Shown here piece after piece: positions 1-13,102 of a stretch of 64,000 bases of DNA. Location of the stretch: contig JAGQDJ010000175.1 of NCBI GenBank assembly GCA_022885665.1, positions 62,001 through 126,000 of the forward strand, given 5' to 3'. Every line of letters starts with the position of its first letter. Position 1 is the first letter of the stretch. This DNA comes from Triops longicaudatus. Taxonomy: Eukaryota; Arthropoda; Branchiopoda; Notostraca; Triopsidae. Position numbers and translations under genes: made by a program. The notes beneath the pieces are model-generated. The model searched no databases, was not told the origin of the DNA, and saw only the letters and a program-made list of their open reading frames with translations.

Positions 1-75
1 GCAATTAAACTCCCACTTATTTTCGGCGCTCTGCAGGAAACCGTAATCTATACTTACGAGGATAAGCATGGACGC

Positions 76-126
76 TAATAAAAGCTAATAAAAGCTAAGT
101 TTAATAAGCAAGGCTAATAAAAGCTA
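76..126 (+). repeat. Short interspersed GCTAATAAAA repeats
   Basis: The decamer GCTAATAAAA or a close variant recurs three times within about 50 bp, separated by a short spacer with GCTAAG. This is low-complexity sequence with no assigned role. Confidence 0.6.
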
Positions 127-649
127 CATCTTTATTTTATTCATTAATTTTTTTTTTTTATTTCTGTTCATGTCTGTTCAACTTAGCAACACTACCAAAC
201 ATTTATATTTGCATGAGCCGTGGGCTATAAACAATAGACAGGAAACTATCGCTCTGCCTAACTTAGCAAACTCAAATGTGGGTACAAAATGCGAGATTCC
301 TTGCAGGGCCGTCCCCAGGATTCTGGGGCAGTAAATAAGCTCTTAACTGCTGTGAACTTTCTCCTGCAATTCACTAGTAAAAGATTTGGTAAAGAAGAGG
401 GGACTAAACTCATAAATCACCCTCTGGATACGGGGGGCGATTCCTTGTACTTTTTGAAAGACGTCATTTTAAAAAATCTTCTTTAAAAAAAATAGTTGAC
501 ACCTCTTAGTCGGACATGCTTAGTTATCTTTCTTCTCCTTTTTCTTAAGGGAGAGAAAAAAGAACTTGTACGAGTGACATTTCTAACAAATTATTTAAAA
601 AACTAGTTACAAACATATAAGGACATCAACGAACATATGCTTACGCCCG

Positions 650-652
<3 letters not shown>

Positions 653-692
<40 letters not shown>

Positions 693-705
693 NTTTTTTT
701 TTTTT
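653..705 (+). repeat. Poly(T) tract with an ambiguous base
   Basis: About 53 bases of T are interrupted by an N at 693. The N marks a base the assembly could not resolve, so the tract length is unreliable. Confidence 0.95.
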
Positions 706-3700
706 AATAAAGCATCCATTCATTCAACAGCAAAATATTGGTCAATACGTTTCGACGTTTGAAATAAAATGTCCTATGGGCTTTTTAAGACAGAAAGAAT
801 CGACGCATTTGGCCGATTTAGGTTAATTGTTGGTGTCTGATTCATCTTCAGACCAGACAGAAAGGTCTTATCAATGCCCATCTTTATGCCTGCCCTCTTA
901 TGTATTTCAAACCTACTTTTCTTAGGTCTACTCTTCAGTGAAAGTTTGCAACCCACACGGGTAGGTGAGATGCTTTCGCATCTGATCGCCCTTTCTCGTG
1001 CTAAAATGAGACTGCATCGTACCGTGTAGGCCTATGCTATAAGGTTAGGCCCTTAAGATATGCGTGCCCACGTACAACACGGTACCCATAAAAAGTTGCC
1101 ACCTCACCGCTTTCCCCTAGAAAAAGATGAGACAAGAATCGTAACAAAAGTACCCGCGAAGTCAACCGTCTAAGAAAAGAGGACTTAGAGGTTTAAAATG
1201 TGTAGGGAATCTGATACTACAACCCAAAAATACTTTTTAACATACAAAATTTCAGTATAACACTGAATCCTTTATTTAACAGAATCCAAATGCAACTCGT
1301 GTTAACCTGCACTATCCTTTAGAAGACAAAGGAAAAGTGAGAGCCATAACAGGAACTGGCGTAATGGATTTGATCATACACTTGTCCAAGACGGCTCACG
1401 TGTCGGTAGAGACATGCTGCTGGCCGTCTTCATGACTTACGGCACTCTATGGGCAATAAGCATGGACTAACTATATGTAGGTCAGTAATGTCCCTTGTAG
1501 AGCCTAAAGCGTCGTTAGTTTTCCACATCTAGGTTTTAGGTTGGGGCAACAACGCCAGTCTAGTCACGAAATGTCTTCTACTTCAACCGACAGACAACGC
1601 TCCACTATAGGACGGGTATTAATACTAGATGAAATCGAGGCTTTATTTCTATAAATCCAACTTATCGAGTGATCTCTACCGGAAAGTTCGGAACGCTAAA
1701 TCCGGTTTTGGGAAGGGATTAAAAATAATTGTTAGTTTTCTTTCAACTAGGCGCTCTAACATTTAGCCGCCGTAATATGTTCCTAACAAATATTCTTTTA
1801 CTTTTTAGACTGGTTTGCAGTTAAATACCTGATTTTTTTTATTGATACCCCGCATAGGCTTACGCCTGTTGTGGTGGAATGGTCGGTAATATAAAAATAG
1901 CGATAACAAAAATAACACTCCACGATTAAAAAACGCCAGTACCAAAGAGAATGTACTGTTAAATACTTGAACAAGTTATAGGATTGCCAACAAAAGTTTG
2001 AATAGCAAGCGCAGAACATTATGCTTCCTGAGTTATCAATTTTTATCAGTATGGAATTAATTAAATTAACTGTGAAACTAACTGCTATCCTATTTATTAA
2101 CAATAAAATAGAACTACTAATGTACTAGGCTAGAGAAACGTTTTACGAATGAAATACAATACTGGGTCTGTGCAAACTGTAAGAAACTTTGTTTAGTACT
2201 TTAGCCTCGCTGCTCAGCGAATCACTATCAATTGCGCACACGCAAAGAGGTGATTTTTTTACAGTACTACTAAACCAAGAATGCTAAGATAGTAAAGGCT
2301 GAAAAAGTATTTAACGCGAAGGATCTTGAGTATTTGTATTTTTAAAATTATGGCAACATTCATTTGTCCTTTCCGATGGAATTTCTTCACCTTTGCAAGT
2401 CAATCTGTTTGCTTGTACTGTACTGACCATTTCACTATATTGGTACGGACAAAGCGACATTACTAAGCATTACGAGACCATTTATGTCCAATCTGTGGGT
2501 ACTTTTATTGAAGTGGGTCAAGGCCTGAAGACTGTGTGCACGAGCAAGAGAGACAACCCCAAGTGTTCGGTGCACAAAAATCTTTCAATAACAGATAACA
2601 CTCTTCGATTATTTACGCATATGAATGGCACGGGAAGGTATCCGACACGCTTTCACTAAGTGCCTATTCGAAGCCTTTTTTATGACACAGGCTGTAAGCT
2701 ATATAAGAACGGTCAAGTCAGTTTTCATCGATGGACACAGACAAGCAGGCTTTGTATCCGAAGTTCTAGGTACTAGTTCTTAAAAAGGGCTTGCTTGTTC
2801 ATGAATTTTGATGAGTGTAGTGTGGCCTAGACACCGAAAGTGAATCCGAACTGGTTGGGTTAACCCCATTGCCCAAAGTTAGCTGTCTCGACACTGACAC
2901 TAACCTCATTGGCCCAGTGACAACTTACCCCTCTCAATTTCGTGTAAAAAAAGCATCCATTATTTTTCTTAATTATAATCTCCGACCTGTTATCTAGTCA
3001 AACGTGCATGCGGTAACATGCGAGATGCCAGCGAATGTTATTTATTAGGAATTTGGTCCCCAAAGAGTACCTTAAAAATTATCCATGTAAATTTTTTTAC
3101 AAATGAGTTCTAGACCTTTAGTCTCGTCCTAGCTGTATATGGTGTCATGACTGCGGAGGATGCGAATAGCTTTCACTTTCGGAGTACACCATAGAACTCG
3201 AAAACCCGCTATACTGGCTTACACATGTATCGCGCAGGATTTCAGGACACGTTTCTCAGCATATAGATTCACGTGTAATAGTATTCTTGCGCCTAAACAA
3301 GAAAGCCATAATGTAAGAAGATTAACTCGAAAAAGCGAAAATAAGTGAAGAAAAAAACAGGAGTTTACAAATGAAAGTATTCTACACATGTAATATGGAA
3401 CGACTTATAACAGAAGGTACTGTGCAAGGGAGGCATAATATCACTGTTGAGTCGTTTTTTTCGTGGACGCGGAATATTGTATTACGTAATTATTTGTCGA
3501 AAACGAATGACTCAGTGTTGTATGGTGAAGACATTACTCGATAAGTTTGATAAGCCATGTTGATTTCCAGCCGTTTTGAAAAAGGAGGTTACCGACCCTT
3601 AAATTGTACGCAAGGTCGCGCAACCTCTGAAGCAGCTTCATCCAGTTAAAATGTGCTGCCGAATACTATAATTGGATAAGTAGATAAGGGGACGCGGGTA

Positions 3701-6500
3701 ATTTTAAGAAGGAAAGGGTCTCAACAGCTTCCTTCCAGATCTGAAGGAAGACGGATAGCGAAGCCTTGGCAAAGCTATAACGGGGCAAAAGTATTTTATA
3801 CTTGTTGTTTCGCTTCACTTTTGGTTTGAGAGAAGCTGGGTACGCGTAAGCCAGTAGCCTTGTCAACATCGAACGCTAGTAGCACCACCTCTCATTTTTT
3901 TCAGGGATGTGTTTTGTAATGCAAACAGCACATGACTATCGGAATTGGAAGTCCTTGAATACACGTGATCGTCTATCAGACCATGCCAAAACCATCCCAG
4001 ACATTTTGGCACAGATGAGACCCATGAGGGAACCGTGGACTGTGCACCACTTTCAAGGTTTCACCCATCTTCAATAGGTATCAGGATAGTATTCTCAGAA
4101 ATGTGTTGGCGTTCCGTAGCTCACGACACTATAAATTACCTTCGGGAATCGTTAAGCAAACGCATAGGCGTAGATTTATCACGTGGCAATATTCGTTACG
4201 TGGAAGTTCTTAGACACGGAGGAACCACCAAAAGACCTTCTTAGAAAGCCTGTAAATTAAAATAATTTATCTAGACAAACACAAATCACTGTTACCTGAA
4301 CAAATTCATTGGGTTTACAGCACTATGTTGTTGGTAAAATGACTGGAAAAAATTCTTAAAGTCCCCTGGGATCACCCATTAGGGACTAACACTCCTATGA
4401 TTATCTATGGTCGATTTTTACATTTGCTCCCATTCCCCCGATCGAAGGCCTCTTCAATTAACACACGCAAATGCTAAGTTTTTAAAAGATAGGTAATTTG
4501 TTGTTCATACTAAATCACGATTTTGACTCAGGGAGGTAACTCCGAATATTCATCTTTGTACTTAAGCAGAAGAAAGGGAATGCTCACGGAAAGAAACATT
4601 TATTTGATCTTAGTTTTTACTTTCAAACACATCACCATTTTCGTTGACGTCAAAATGTTAATTAAAACCAAAGTATAAAAGTTTATTTTCTATCACGTTT
4701 TCCTTATTTGCATTCTCCGATGCCAGGTAATAAATGATGAAACTTGTTACAAGTTGTAGCAACTGCTGTCCACGTGCCTCGTTCCCCCCAACTACTTGAT
4801 CGTCCTACACAAATATCTTCGGCACTTTTAAACGTGAAATCGAAGCTGGACGAGCAGACAAACAACTATATGCCCGTAATTAATCACAAGGCACATCCAG
4901 GACAAGTCGAAGAGTACGTACAAATGCAATCCTTTTTTGTATTCTTCTTGAATGACTAATAAGGTGTAAAGTGAGTGGGCTGCATCAACGAATGTCTTGT
5001 TTGAAACTTTACTGGAATTCCGGGCAAGGATATAGTATGCATGTTTACTGCGCAGCCTAGTCACCAAACTAAGCACGCCTGTACTCGTCAAGGTAAGCGA
5101 CTTGGATTTACCAGCAGTGACGCGTGTATTCAACATCGCAAAAAACAGCTTGGCTAATGAAGGAACATACCAGCTTGCATGATAATTATCAAGGGCACCC
5201 TGTGAATTTATCGAGACACGTTGCATCCATGAACATCGGCCTCTGAGGCGCTCTATACGTTTCCACTACTTGGGGCCCCGAGTACGAGCCTCATAAATAT
5301 GGCCCACTTCCGGAACTCAACTTCGAAAGTTAGGTTCCGGTAACATAAAAGGCTTAAAGTTCAGACCATATCTTTCAACAATAAGCTAAATAAAGTATCC
5401 GATTACATCTTCAATAAATCTCTAGGTCCTATTTCGCGTTCAATGATATCAAGGCTAATATTGTCCTACAGTTGAAGGTATGCCTGCCGGTCAATACAAG
5501 CAAAGGTGGTTGACCGAAGGTCACTAATGCCATACGCGTACGCGGTTAAGTTCTCGCTCACCCCAGTCCCTACCCCCTTTATCCCTCGGCTATTCCACTA
5601 ACTTTTTAATGTAAGTCTCCAAATGTTCATATTTCGCTCACGAACGTTTTTCAATGCTTGCTTTGCGGTTTCGCGCTTTTGTATACAACTAGCATGGCAA
5701 GTTTTCAGAAGTGATCTTGACTCACGTTGTTGTGTGCCCGGGTCCTTCTGAAAGAGTTATGGATTATTCATGGTCACACAATTTAGGGAAAACCCTTAGA
5801 TGTCGAACACTTTTTCAGAGAACTTTGAAATGGTAGGTAGCCAAAACGGTTCTACCTTTACTTTCGTGCATGCCTGAGCGTTTCGCCTAAGCAGGTTCAA
5901 GGCCAAAGGTCAAAACCACGGTGGAACTTGACCTATTGGGAGAAACTGTCTGATAGCCTGTCCAACAGACCTCTGGATAAGCAAGCCCCTCCACTTTTGT
6001 CTCATTTTAGAATAGTTGGCATGTTCTTTTTTGTTCGACCGGCACCATGCCCCAACAAAAATTACTGATAGAAGAAGATATTCTGGAGCTTGAAAGGGTG
6101 GAGACTTGAACGCGTTCCAAATAACCCACCCGGGCTTTTCTTTTTGCACCATTTCCGGGCCCCACGGATAATCTCATGAAATGAGTCCTTTCTGTAGAAC
6201 CGGCAACTGCCGTCTCCAAATATAACCACGTAGGCATGCAAACCACCAAGTTCTCAAGAAACAATCCCCAACAAAAGGTCAAACTAGTTCATTTCAGGAA
6301 TTCCGAAGAGGTCTGTTTGGTGGTGTGAAACTCTCGCTTTGCGCGGTGACTCACCCCTTTGGGATAGAGGAAATAATTGCAACAGAGTCAAGAAGCGGAA
6401 GAAAAACGCGTAGGCGTGAAACAAGAATAACGATACTAAAGAAATGTAGGCAATTGGTACTTATTTTAGTACACAAAAGCTCATTTTATGGAAGCACCTG

Positions 6501-6535
6501 GAGAAAGTACTAAACTCGTGGCTCAGTACTTTCTC
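6501..6535. repeat. Perfect 11-bp inverted repeat (hairpin)
   Basis: GAGAAAGTACT at 6501-6511 is followed, after a 13-base loop, by its exact reverse complement at 6525-6535. No gene is adjacent. It could be a remnant of a small mobile element or chance. Confidence 0.7.
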
Positions 6536-6556
6536 TATTTGGTTGAATATATCAAC

Positions 6557-6616
6557 GGGACGGAATATTAGGGGACGAAGTGTCATGGGACGGAATGATA
6601 CGGGGCGAAGTGTGGG
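6557..6616 (+). repeat. Two tandem copies of a 30-bp degenerate repeat
   Basis: A 30-bp unit beginning GGGACGGAAT and containing CGAAGTGT occurs twice head to tail (6557-6586 and 6587-6616), with about 23 of 30 positions identical. It is 22 bp downstream of the perfect hairpin. Confidence 0.75.
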
Positions 6617-9600
6617 GTCATGAGATGATCCACCCCCATATTAATGGACACTTGAAATGACAGGAGTACGAAAATGTCTGCAACTGCCTCGAAATTTGCA
6701 GTGGTTTTACGAGGTGGAAATAAGTTGTTCTTGCTCGGTTCTCGTGAAATTATCCCACTGCGTCGTACTTCTTTTTGTTTCGCTTTTTCAAATTTCATTT
6801 GGTTTGGTATTCGTAGACCAAGAGGAGCTCAATTTATATTCCGTTCCGATCGACGGAAATCGTGTGATGTGTATTACCTCATTGAAGTGCTGCTTAACAC
6901 AATTGTGTCATTGTCGTTCGTAAACTATAAGTATTCAGTGTAATCTTCTCACTCCGAACAACTGCATGCACAGTAGCCTGTATCTACCTTAGCAGACAAA
7001 TGGTGACCGAAATAATGAGCAGTTACATAAATATTCAAAATTTAATTAATATTAGCCATTAGCTTATTCAACCTAATGTAGTTTACTGGTTTATAGCACT
7101 TTTACAGGTATATTTCTTTGATGTTGACTTGTAAGATAAAAGCGACTAATACTTTTAACCGAATGTATCGAGAGGTCTAGTCCAGTAGGGTAAATTTACT
7201 TCGTCAATAGCTCGCGTCTATCTTAAGTTTCTCTACGCATTAGCTTCGTAGCTTCCTAGGAGCACACCCATTCCACGAAACTAAAATTTGGAAGTAAATC
7301 TTAAATTTACTTAACGCTTTTAATAGGCCATTCTAATGACACCACAAAACTGGGAGCTGTGCTCCGTAACTAAGAGTTAGTTTTATTATTTATAACAAGT
7401 TGTGTAAAAAGTTGACTTAGATAGACACCTCCGTTGTATACCAAAGATACAAGTTTACACATAACCGAATAAATTTTTTTCCAGAATCAGTAACATGCAT
7501 GTTTTTGTTGTGGTCTTCTGGTTAGTCAGCAAAACTGTTGAAATAACTTATGTATTGCTCAAGATAGTCGGCAAAGTTGTTCATAAAACATGCATTGCCC
7601 AAGATGTTGTTTAAGTTACACGCACGAGCATTCCTAGGGAACGTGACCTTTGTCCTACACACATGAGCTGTTGGTTTCCAAGGTTGACCACGAGCTTGAT
7701 TCTTGTTCAATCAAAATAGATTGCCTCATCCTAACGCAACTTACAGCGTGACGAGGTCCTTCATGGATGTCTAAGGCTATTGGATCTGGTAACAAACAAA
7801 AGTATAGAGGTAGGCTTGATCTTTTTCAAGGTCTTCCCTACGTTTATAGTCAGTTCGTAAACTAGCTACAAACATCACACAAAAAGTAGCTACGCATACC
7901 GTAACAGCCAAACGTATTTCTTTAATTCATGAATCAACAGAACATTCCTGAAGCCACTACCTGCTTCAAAAGGCAGCGAGTTAGTGAATAAAGGGAATCC
8001 ACTCTGGATCATTCTAGTGGATGTGTACCAAGGCCATTTTTCTTGTGCCTATATTATGTTATGGATATCACCTAAATATGTTGACACCCATTGATTCTAC
8101 TAAAAGAATTTTTTCTTATGCGAAAATGGCTTAAACACTAAACTTTTTTAAACTAACATTCTAACAAGCAAAAGAGTCGGAAAAATGGAAAGTGGTACAG
8201 AGTCGATGACTGTAAATAGCAAGTCAAGAGTAAAGGCGACTTTCTCAGATGGACATCCAAAAGGAAAATTTGGCGAAAAGGTCTGTAGGTCGTTAGGACC
8301 GAGCTGACATTGAAACTAAAGTGCTTTCGGCACAACACAATAGTTACTGCAAATTGCGCAGTCCGCCGGACACGTGGCTTCGTCGACGTGGCTTCCCCAG
8401 ATTCGCAAAAGCACATGTTTGCAAACACTTTCTAGGAACGTTTCAAAATCGCATATACATGAGTCAGGCAAGGTCCTGGGCGAGGTACTACGCAAGACCG
8501 TACCTGTAGATTCCCGTGAAGCGCAGTTGTTCAGGAATGTACTGTAGGCCTGCTACTCCCGTTTTGTCCACCGGTCGGTACCGAAGGTCGAATGTCAATA
8601 AATGAGTCTAATAATTGACAAAATCGTAAACACGTTTACAATACATTAAGAATGCTAGAGAGCACTAATGAGAAGTAAAAGTGGACCCAGAGCTACGTAT
8701 TTTCAAATCATTTATTACAGTCAGTTAGTCAGTCTGTCAGCAATTTTCCGTAAAACCGTTGTAGGCGTATTTCACAATAATCTACGAGGAGAAACTTCAT
8801 TTTTAAAAATTCAATTAAACATACAGAATTTGCTAAGAAAAAGTTCTGTCACGAAAGTCGATATCACTGGGAGTATCTGAAAACTGGGGTGAATAAAATC
8901 GGAATTCCAATAGAATGATAATTTAATAAACATTTCCGTGGAGTCCTAATGACAGTGGTCTTAAGTATTGCGCAACATGTTTTGAACTTCGGCGAAGGAT
9001 AGCAACAAGAATTATTTGCAATTTCCTTCGACTCCAAATGAGCCCCCTTGCAGTACATGTGCACTTCCATTAAGTGCCTCTGCCACATGTTGTTATGTTG
9101 TCAGTGCGCGTGTAGTGCCGGGAAACCACGTTAAGTACCACGTGCTTCCACGCTAAAAGGCCACGCGGTTCCCGCAGCGTAGTAGTGTTCGTCTTTGAGG
9201 AAGTACCGGTAGTATTTCGTAACCTAGTTTCGCTATTTTCTTAAACAGTGCAAAAATTTGTAACAACTCTTAACCGTAAATAATGTTAATTGTTTACAAT
9301 AATTATTAATCTTTAACCAAAAAAAATATAAAACAGGGTTATGCATATTTTTAGTTACCAGCCTTTTGCGACTGCATTGTATTGTAACACAATGAAATAA
9401 TAACTATTCCTTTATTTAAATAAAAGCAGGGAGGTTTGTAAGTTTTCGGATAAGTTTCTTCCGTTTCTTTCTTTCTCTTCCCTTTTTTCTGTCATTGTTA
9501 TAGAGTCATCTCCATTTGCAGTGGTTAACCAACATTTTCCGTCCATGGTAGTCTTACACACACAAAATTTCTGCTTGTGTGCCTTGTGTATTGTGTGCCA

Positions 9601-10260
9601 TTTATATTTTGCGATACCTGTACTTTTTCTGCTGTTATGGGGTATAAAATGCAACCCCGAGATACACTCATGCTCTGTCTGGTCTCGCCTCTTCCAAGTG
9701 CTTTTAGCAAGTTTAGTACACAATCGATCATTACCCTAAGTATTTTGAAATACAATTCCGACGAGTAATATCGTTTGTCGATCTATTTAAATACGGTTAA
9801 GGACATTTTACTATTTCGTCCTCCGGTAAGTATGCATTCACTTGTTTTTGGGTGTCCAGATTGCCACCGACAATCGGCTTCTACAGGTTCAAAGCTTCTG
9901 TACTCAACGGGTAAACCCTCTCCAACATTTTTTTATTTATTTACTTAAAATACAAACTATCATTGGAGGAAATGCTCAAATATTTTTAGAAGAAACTCCT
10001 ATAGCTGTATATGAAGGTCTCCTCTAATCGCTGATTAACTTCTTTCCTCCCATAAAATCAAATTATGTGTAATGTATGGCCCTGAGTACGCATAAAATAG
10101 GCGTGAGTACAGACATGGGCAATTGTCGTTTACTTTTAAAAGATAGTCGATGTAGACGAGTCAAGCATTTTTCATACAGACAAATTTTGCTTATCTGAAT
10201 ACTCAAATATGTACATCAGCTTGAAAATTAGCACTGTCAACCGTAAAGCGAGATAATCTC

Positions 10261-10577
10261 TGACCTATGTGATCAGACCATAGAACAGTCTGTACAGCCA
10301 AAATCATACAAATCTTTTCTATTCAGGTCAACGTCTTTGCCAGGTCAGGTTTCAGGTCACATCCAAAGAAAGACCCCTTTCACTACAACAAAAATTGTCT
10401 AAAACGGAGCTCGTCCCAGACCTGTCAAGCACTTGTATTATACCCTAAAATGGTCAAGTGTATTCCTCTACTGGAATTCACATCAAGATCTGTTTACTTT
10501 GTGGATCCATATGTGTAACAGATCCCTTATGACTCAAACAATGGCATTGCGTGACCTGTTCTAGGGTCAAGCCAGGT
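10261..10577. promoter_or_regulatory. Cluster of AGGTCA nuclear-receptor half-sites
   Basis: Within about 320 bp there are five exact AGGTCA half-sites: 10261-10266 on minus, 10325-10330, 10342-10347 and 10354-10359 on plus, and 10552-10557 on minus. A GGGTCA at 10564-10569 and an AGGTCG just after add two near-matches. AGGTCA is the core half-site bound by EcR/USP, HR3, FTZ-F1, E75 and related receptors. The cluster lies about 2.3-2.6 kb upstream of the CYP18A1 TATA box. The sites are seen in the sequence; the regulatory role is inferred. Confidence 0.45.
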
Positions 10578-12262
10578 CGACGAACTCTAACCTAGATAGA
10601 GAGAAAACTCTTGAAGTCTCCCGAAACCAGCCTCATCCTTTTGCTCGACCTCCGAAAGAACTCCCTGCTTTCTAAAAAGGAACTTCTGTACCCATACACT
10701 AAACCAAATGTATAGGCCACCGTTGCGGTGCCAAATGCAAAACACTTAACCGTTCTTTCTGCAGTGCGAAAACGCACAGAATAACATCACAAGTCCCTTC
10801 ACGTGCATTGAAGTCTCCTGCATCTCCTGCCTGAGTTCGAAGCGCAAGAGACGAACTACATTAAGTAATGTGTAAAACTATCTAGACACAAAACAAGACA
10901 AGCAAAACAGTTAAAGATAAATAAGAAATTACGTAAACATTTATATACACAACAAATATCATAACGTGAATCCGTTTATTCTTTGTTAATTGGCTTTGGA
11001 ACACGTGCAGCACGTTAATGTGCGCGCAACTTATCTAATCCCCAAGACAATAATACACAAAGAATAACTTCATTAAATAAGCTAATGTAATTCTTGTATT
11101 GCAGTTCTAACAAGTCGGTACAGTAGCCTATTTTTTATTCGGAGCTGAAGATCCTCTCATTGGATCAGGGTCAATACGGGCAAACCATCACGTTAAGCTA
11201 AAGATATTAACGAAGCGACCGTACCACACCTTTTATATGTTAAGTCTGAATGTGCCCCTACATGAAAGCCTTGTTTGGGCATGAGAAGTCCTGAACTTTT
11301 AACAACTTTCTCCCCCTAATTGAGGACAGAAGGTGTTCCCCTACATCGCACTCGCACTCGCACACAGCACAAAGAACGCTGAACAAGTCAGCAGCCTCGG
11401 AAAAGGATGACAAGACAGACGAATCTGTAGATAGTCTTCTAGGGCCTACAAAAAATCCGCCAACAGTCCCTTTTCGCCTGCTTTCACAACTCCATTAATC
11501 CTCCCTAGCCAAATAGCCCCTTTGGACAAGGGTAGAATCGCAATCCACAAAATGCTTCTGTCAACCGCCTTCGCTGATCGGTTGTCGGAAGAGCAAAAAT
11601 GAGGATAGAAACTAGCTCGCCTCAACATGACCTACTGGGAAAAGGTCATAGATAACAAAAAACTCCCTATATTTGCCTATTGTATAAATGTGTGCAAGCA
11701 GACTATGAACTCGTTTGTTGAAATCTCAGTGTCCAAACAACCACTGATTGTATGGTCGAAAGACAGGTTTGTCCGTTCTCCTTCAAAGTTAGCTTGCGTA
11801 AGGGATGCTGTTAATTAGTATAGTGTTCGACCTCGCCCTAAGGTATGGGTTATGCTACAATCGTACGAATGTGAATGGACTCATCCAAGGACTTCACATT
11901 AGCTTCATACTATACACCTCTTTCCACGGCAACCTATTCGTTTTCAGCGACTACACTTGCAGTTTCAAAACAGCACTTTTACGATGCGTTTTTTTTTCTC
12001 TCAATGAAGGTATCAACGATAATCGAGTCAGAACGTCAACTAACCTTACGCAAAGTGTCCCTATCTAACCCTCTCTAACTTTTCACAATGCGATGAGTGA
12101 GTCAGTCTATAGATGTCTCCTTGAACGCACTAACATGTACACTATATGTGATGGGTAATTGGGAACTTCACGTCTTGACAAGAAATTTAAGAAACAGGTA
12201 AATTACCATTGAGAACTAAAATGAGTCTAAGCCTGAGAAGAGCGTCTTCCTAAATCAGCGAA
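10578..12262. other. Intergenic, nothing recognised
   Basis: I see no exon, RNA gene or repeat of note between the half-site cluster and the palindromic ecdysone-type element. Short open frames on both strands have no recognisable content. Confidence 0.6.
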
Positions 12263-12275
12263 AGGTCAGTGACCG
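12263..12275. promoter_or_regulatory. Palindromic ecdysone response element (inverted repeat, 1-bp spacer)
   Basis: The sequence AGGTCA-G-TGACCG matches the ecdysone receptor/USP consensus RGKTCANTGAMCY at 12 of 13 positions; only the final G departs from it. It lies about 640 bp upstream of the CYP18A1 TATA box and 840 bp upstream of its start codon. CYP18A1 is known from insects as an ecdysteroid-induced gene, so a site here fits feedback induction of hormone inactivation. Binding is inferred, not shown. Confidence 0.55.
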
Positions 12276-12903
12276 ACCTACACACACTAGATGGTCTACT
12301 GACTACCTCTACAAGGTGTCCGCCTCCGTATTGCAGCTCAACATATAGGAACGAGACCTTTGTGTCCATACATTCAGTCTAGATTGCAACTAATACTTAA
12401 AATGAGCAAACTTCGATCTTTCATGCGTGTAATATGATGCTTGTCAAAACTTGTCAAAACGTCACCCATGAAAGCTGAACAATTCCCACAAAAATTTCCT
12501 ACAAACATAATATTTAAAAAGGTAATTTAATCAAATTAAATTAAATTCGAAAGAAGCAAAATAGATTTTATGAAATTTTTCTAATATTTGATGAAATCCG
12601 ACTCTTCAAGATAAGTTATACGAAGCGCTGGAGTATGCCCGAAACAAGTTTCGGACATGCAACTTTTTCCCGCCAAAAATGCGTTAAGTGTAGGGCAGCT
12701 TTGGCATTTATTAAAGGCGTAGATATTGCAATATATTGTAAACGACTTGGCGTATGGTAATCGCGCCTAAGGGGCAAAACTAATCATTACTAGGCGTGGC
12801 TTAAGATCCTGCTCTCGCTGTGCTACCTGATAGGAGAAGTATCTAATCCAAGCCGATTTTGCCCGTAAGGCGAGACACCCTTCCTTCGGTTGGTCCTGGG
12901 GAC

Positions 12904-12910
12904 TATAAAA
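12904..12910 (+). promoter_or_regulatory. CYP18A1: TATA box of CYP18A1
   Basis: A clean TATAAAA lies 193 bp upstream of the CYP18A1 ATG. Transcription would start near 12,935, giving a 5' untranslated region of about 170 bp. The intervening sequence has no strong splice acceptor, so the leader probably lies in the first exon. Confidence 0.6.
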
Positions 12911-13102
12911 GCCACAGCAACACTGTGCTACGGCAGCAATACCTCCGCTACAGAGCGTAGAGTACAACTACAAACAACTGAACGTTAAGAACCTTGTTCT
13001 TTCAGCTTAAGCATCCTAAAGGCAGTCAAAAGCCTTTGTTTTTAAAATAGATCCAGTTTATCAGCAAATTGACACTAAAACGAACAGAAAACAAATAGAA
13101 AA

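Larger units (their letters stand above)
1..10260. other. Gene-free stretch, no supported coding exon
   Basis: I find no recognisable gene here. All open frames are short (132 residues or fewer), overlap on both strands, lack recognisable motifs and do not connect through phase-compatible splice sites. I looked by eye for tRNA B-box sequences and transposase or reverse-transcriptase motifs and saw none. The stretch holds a poly(T) tract near 0.65 kb, a 30-bp degenerate direct repeat near 6.56 kb and an 11-bp hairpin near 6.5 kb. G and C look roughly balanced between strands, unlike the 37-47 kb region. Confidence 0.6.

Noticed and set aside
4828..5226. 132-residue open frame on the minus strand, the longest in the first 13 kb
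   Set aside because: No recognisable domain, no fitting splice partners, and overlapping frames exist on the other strand; length is within chance for this region.
5500..5930. AGGTCA-like pairs (TGACCGAAGGTCA and AGGCCAAAGGTCA)
   Set aside because: They are isolated, far from any recognised gene and could be chance; too weak to call as regulatory sites.
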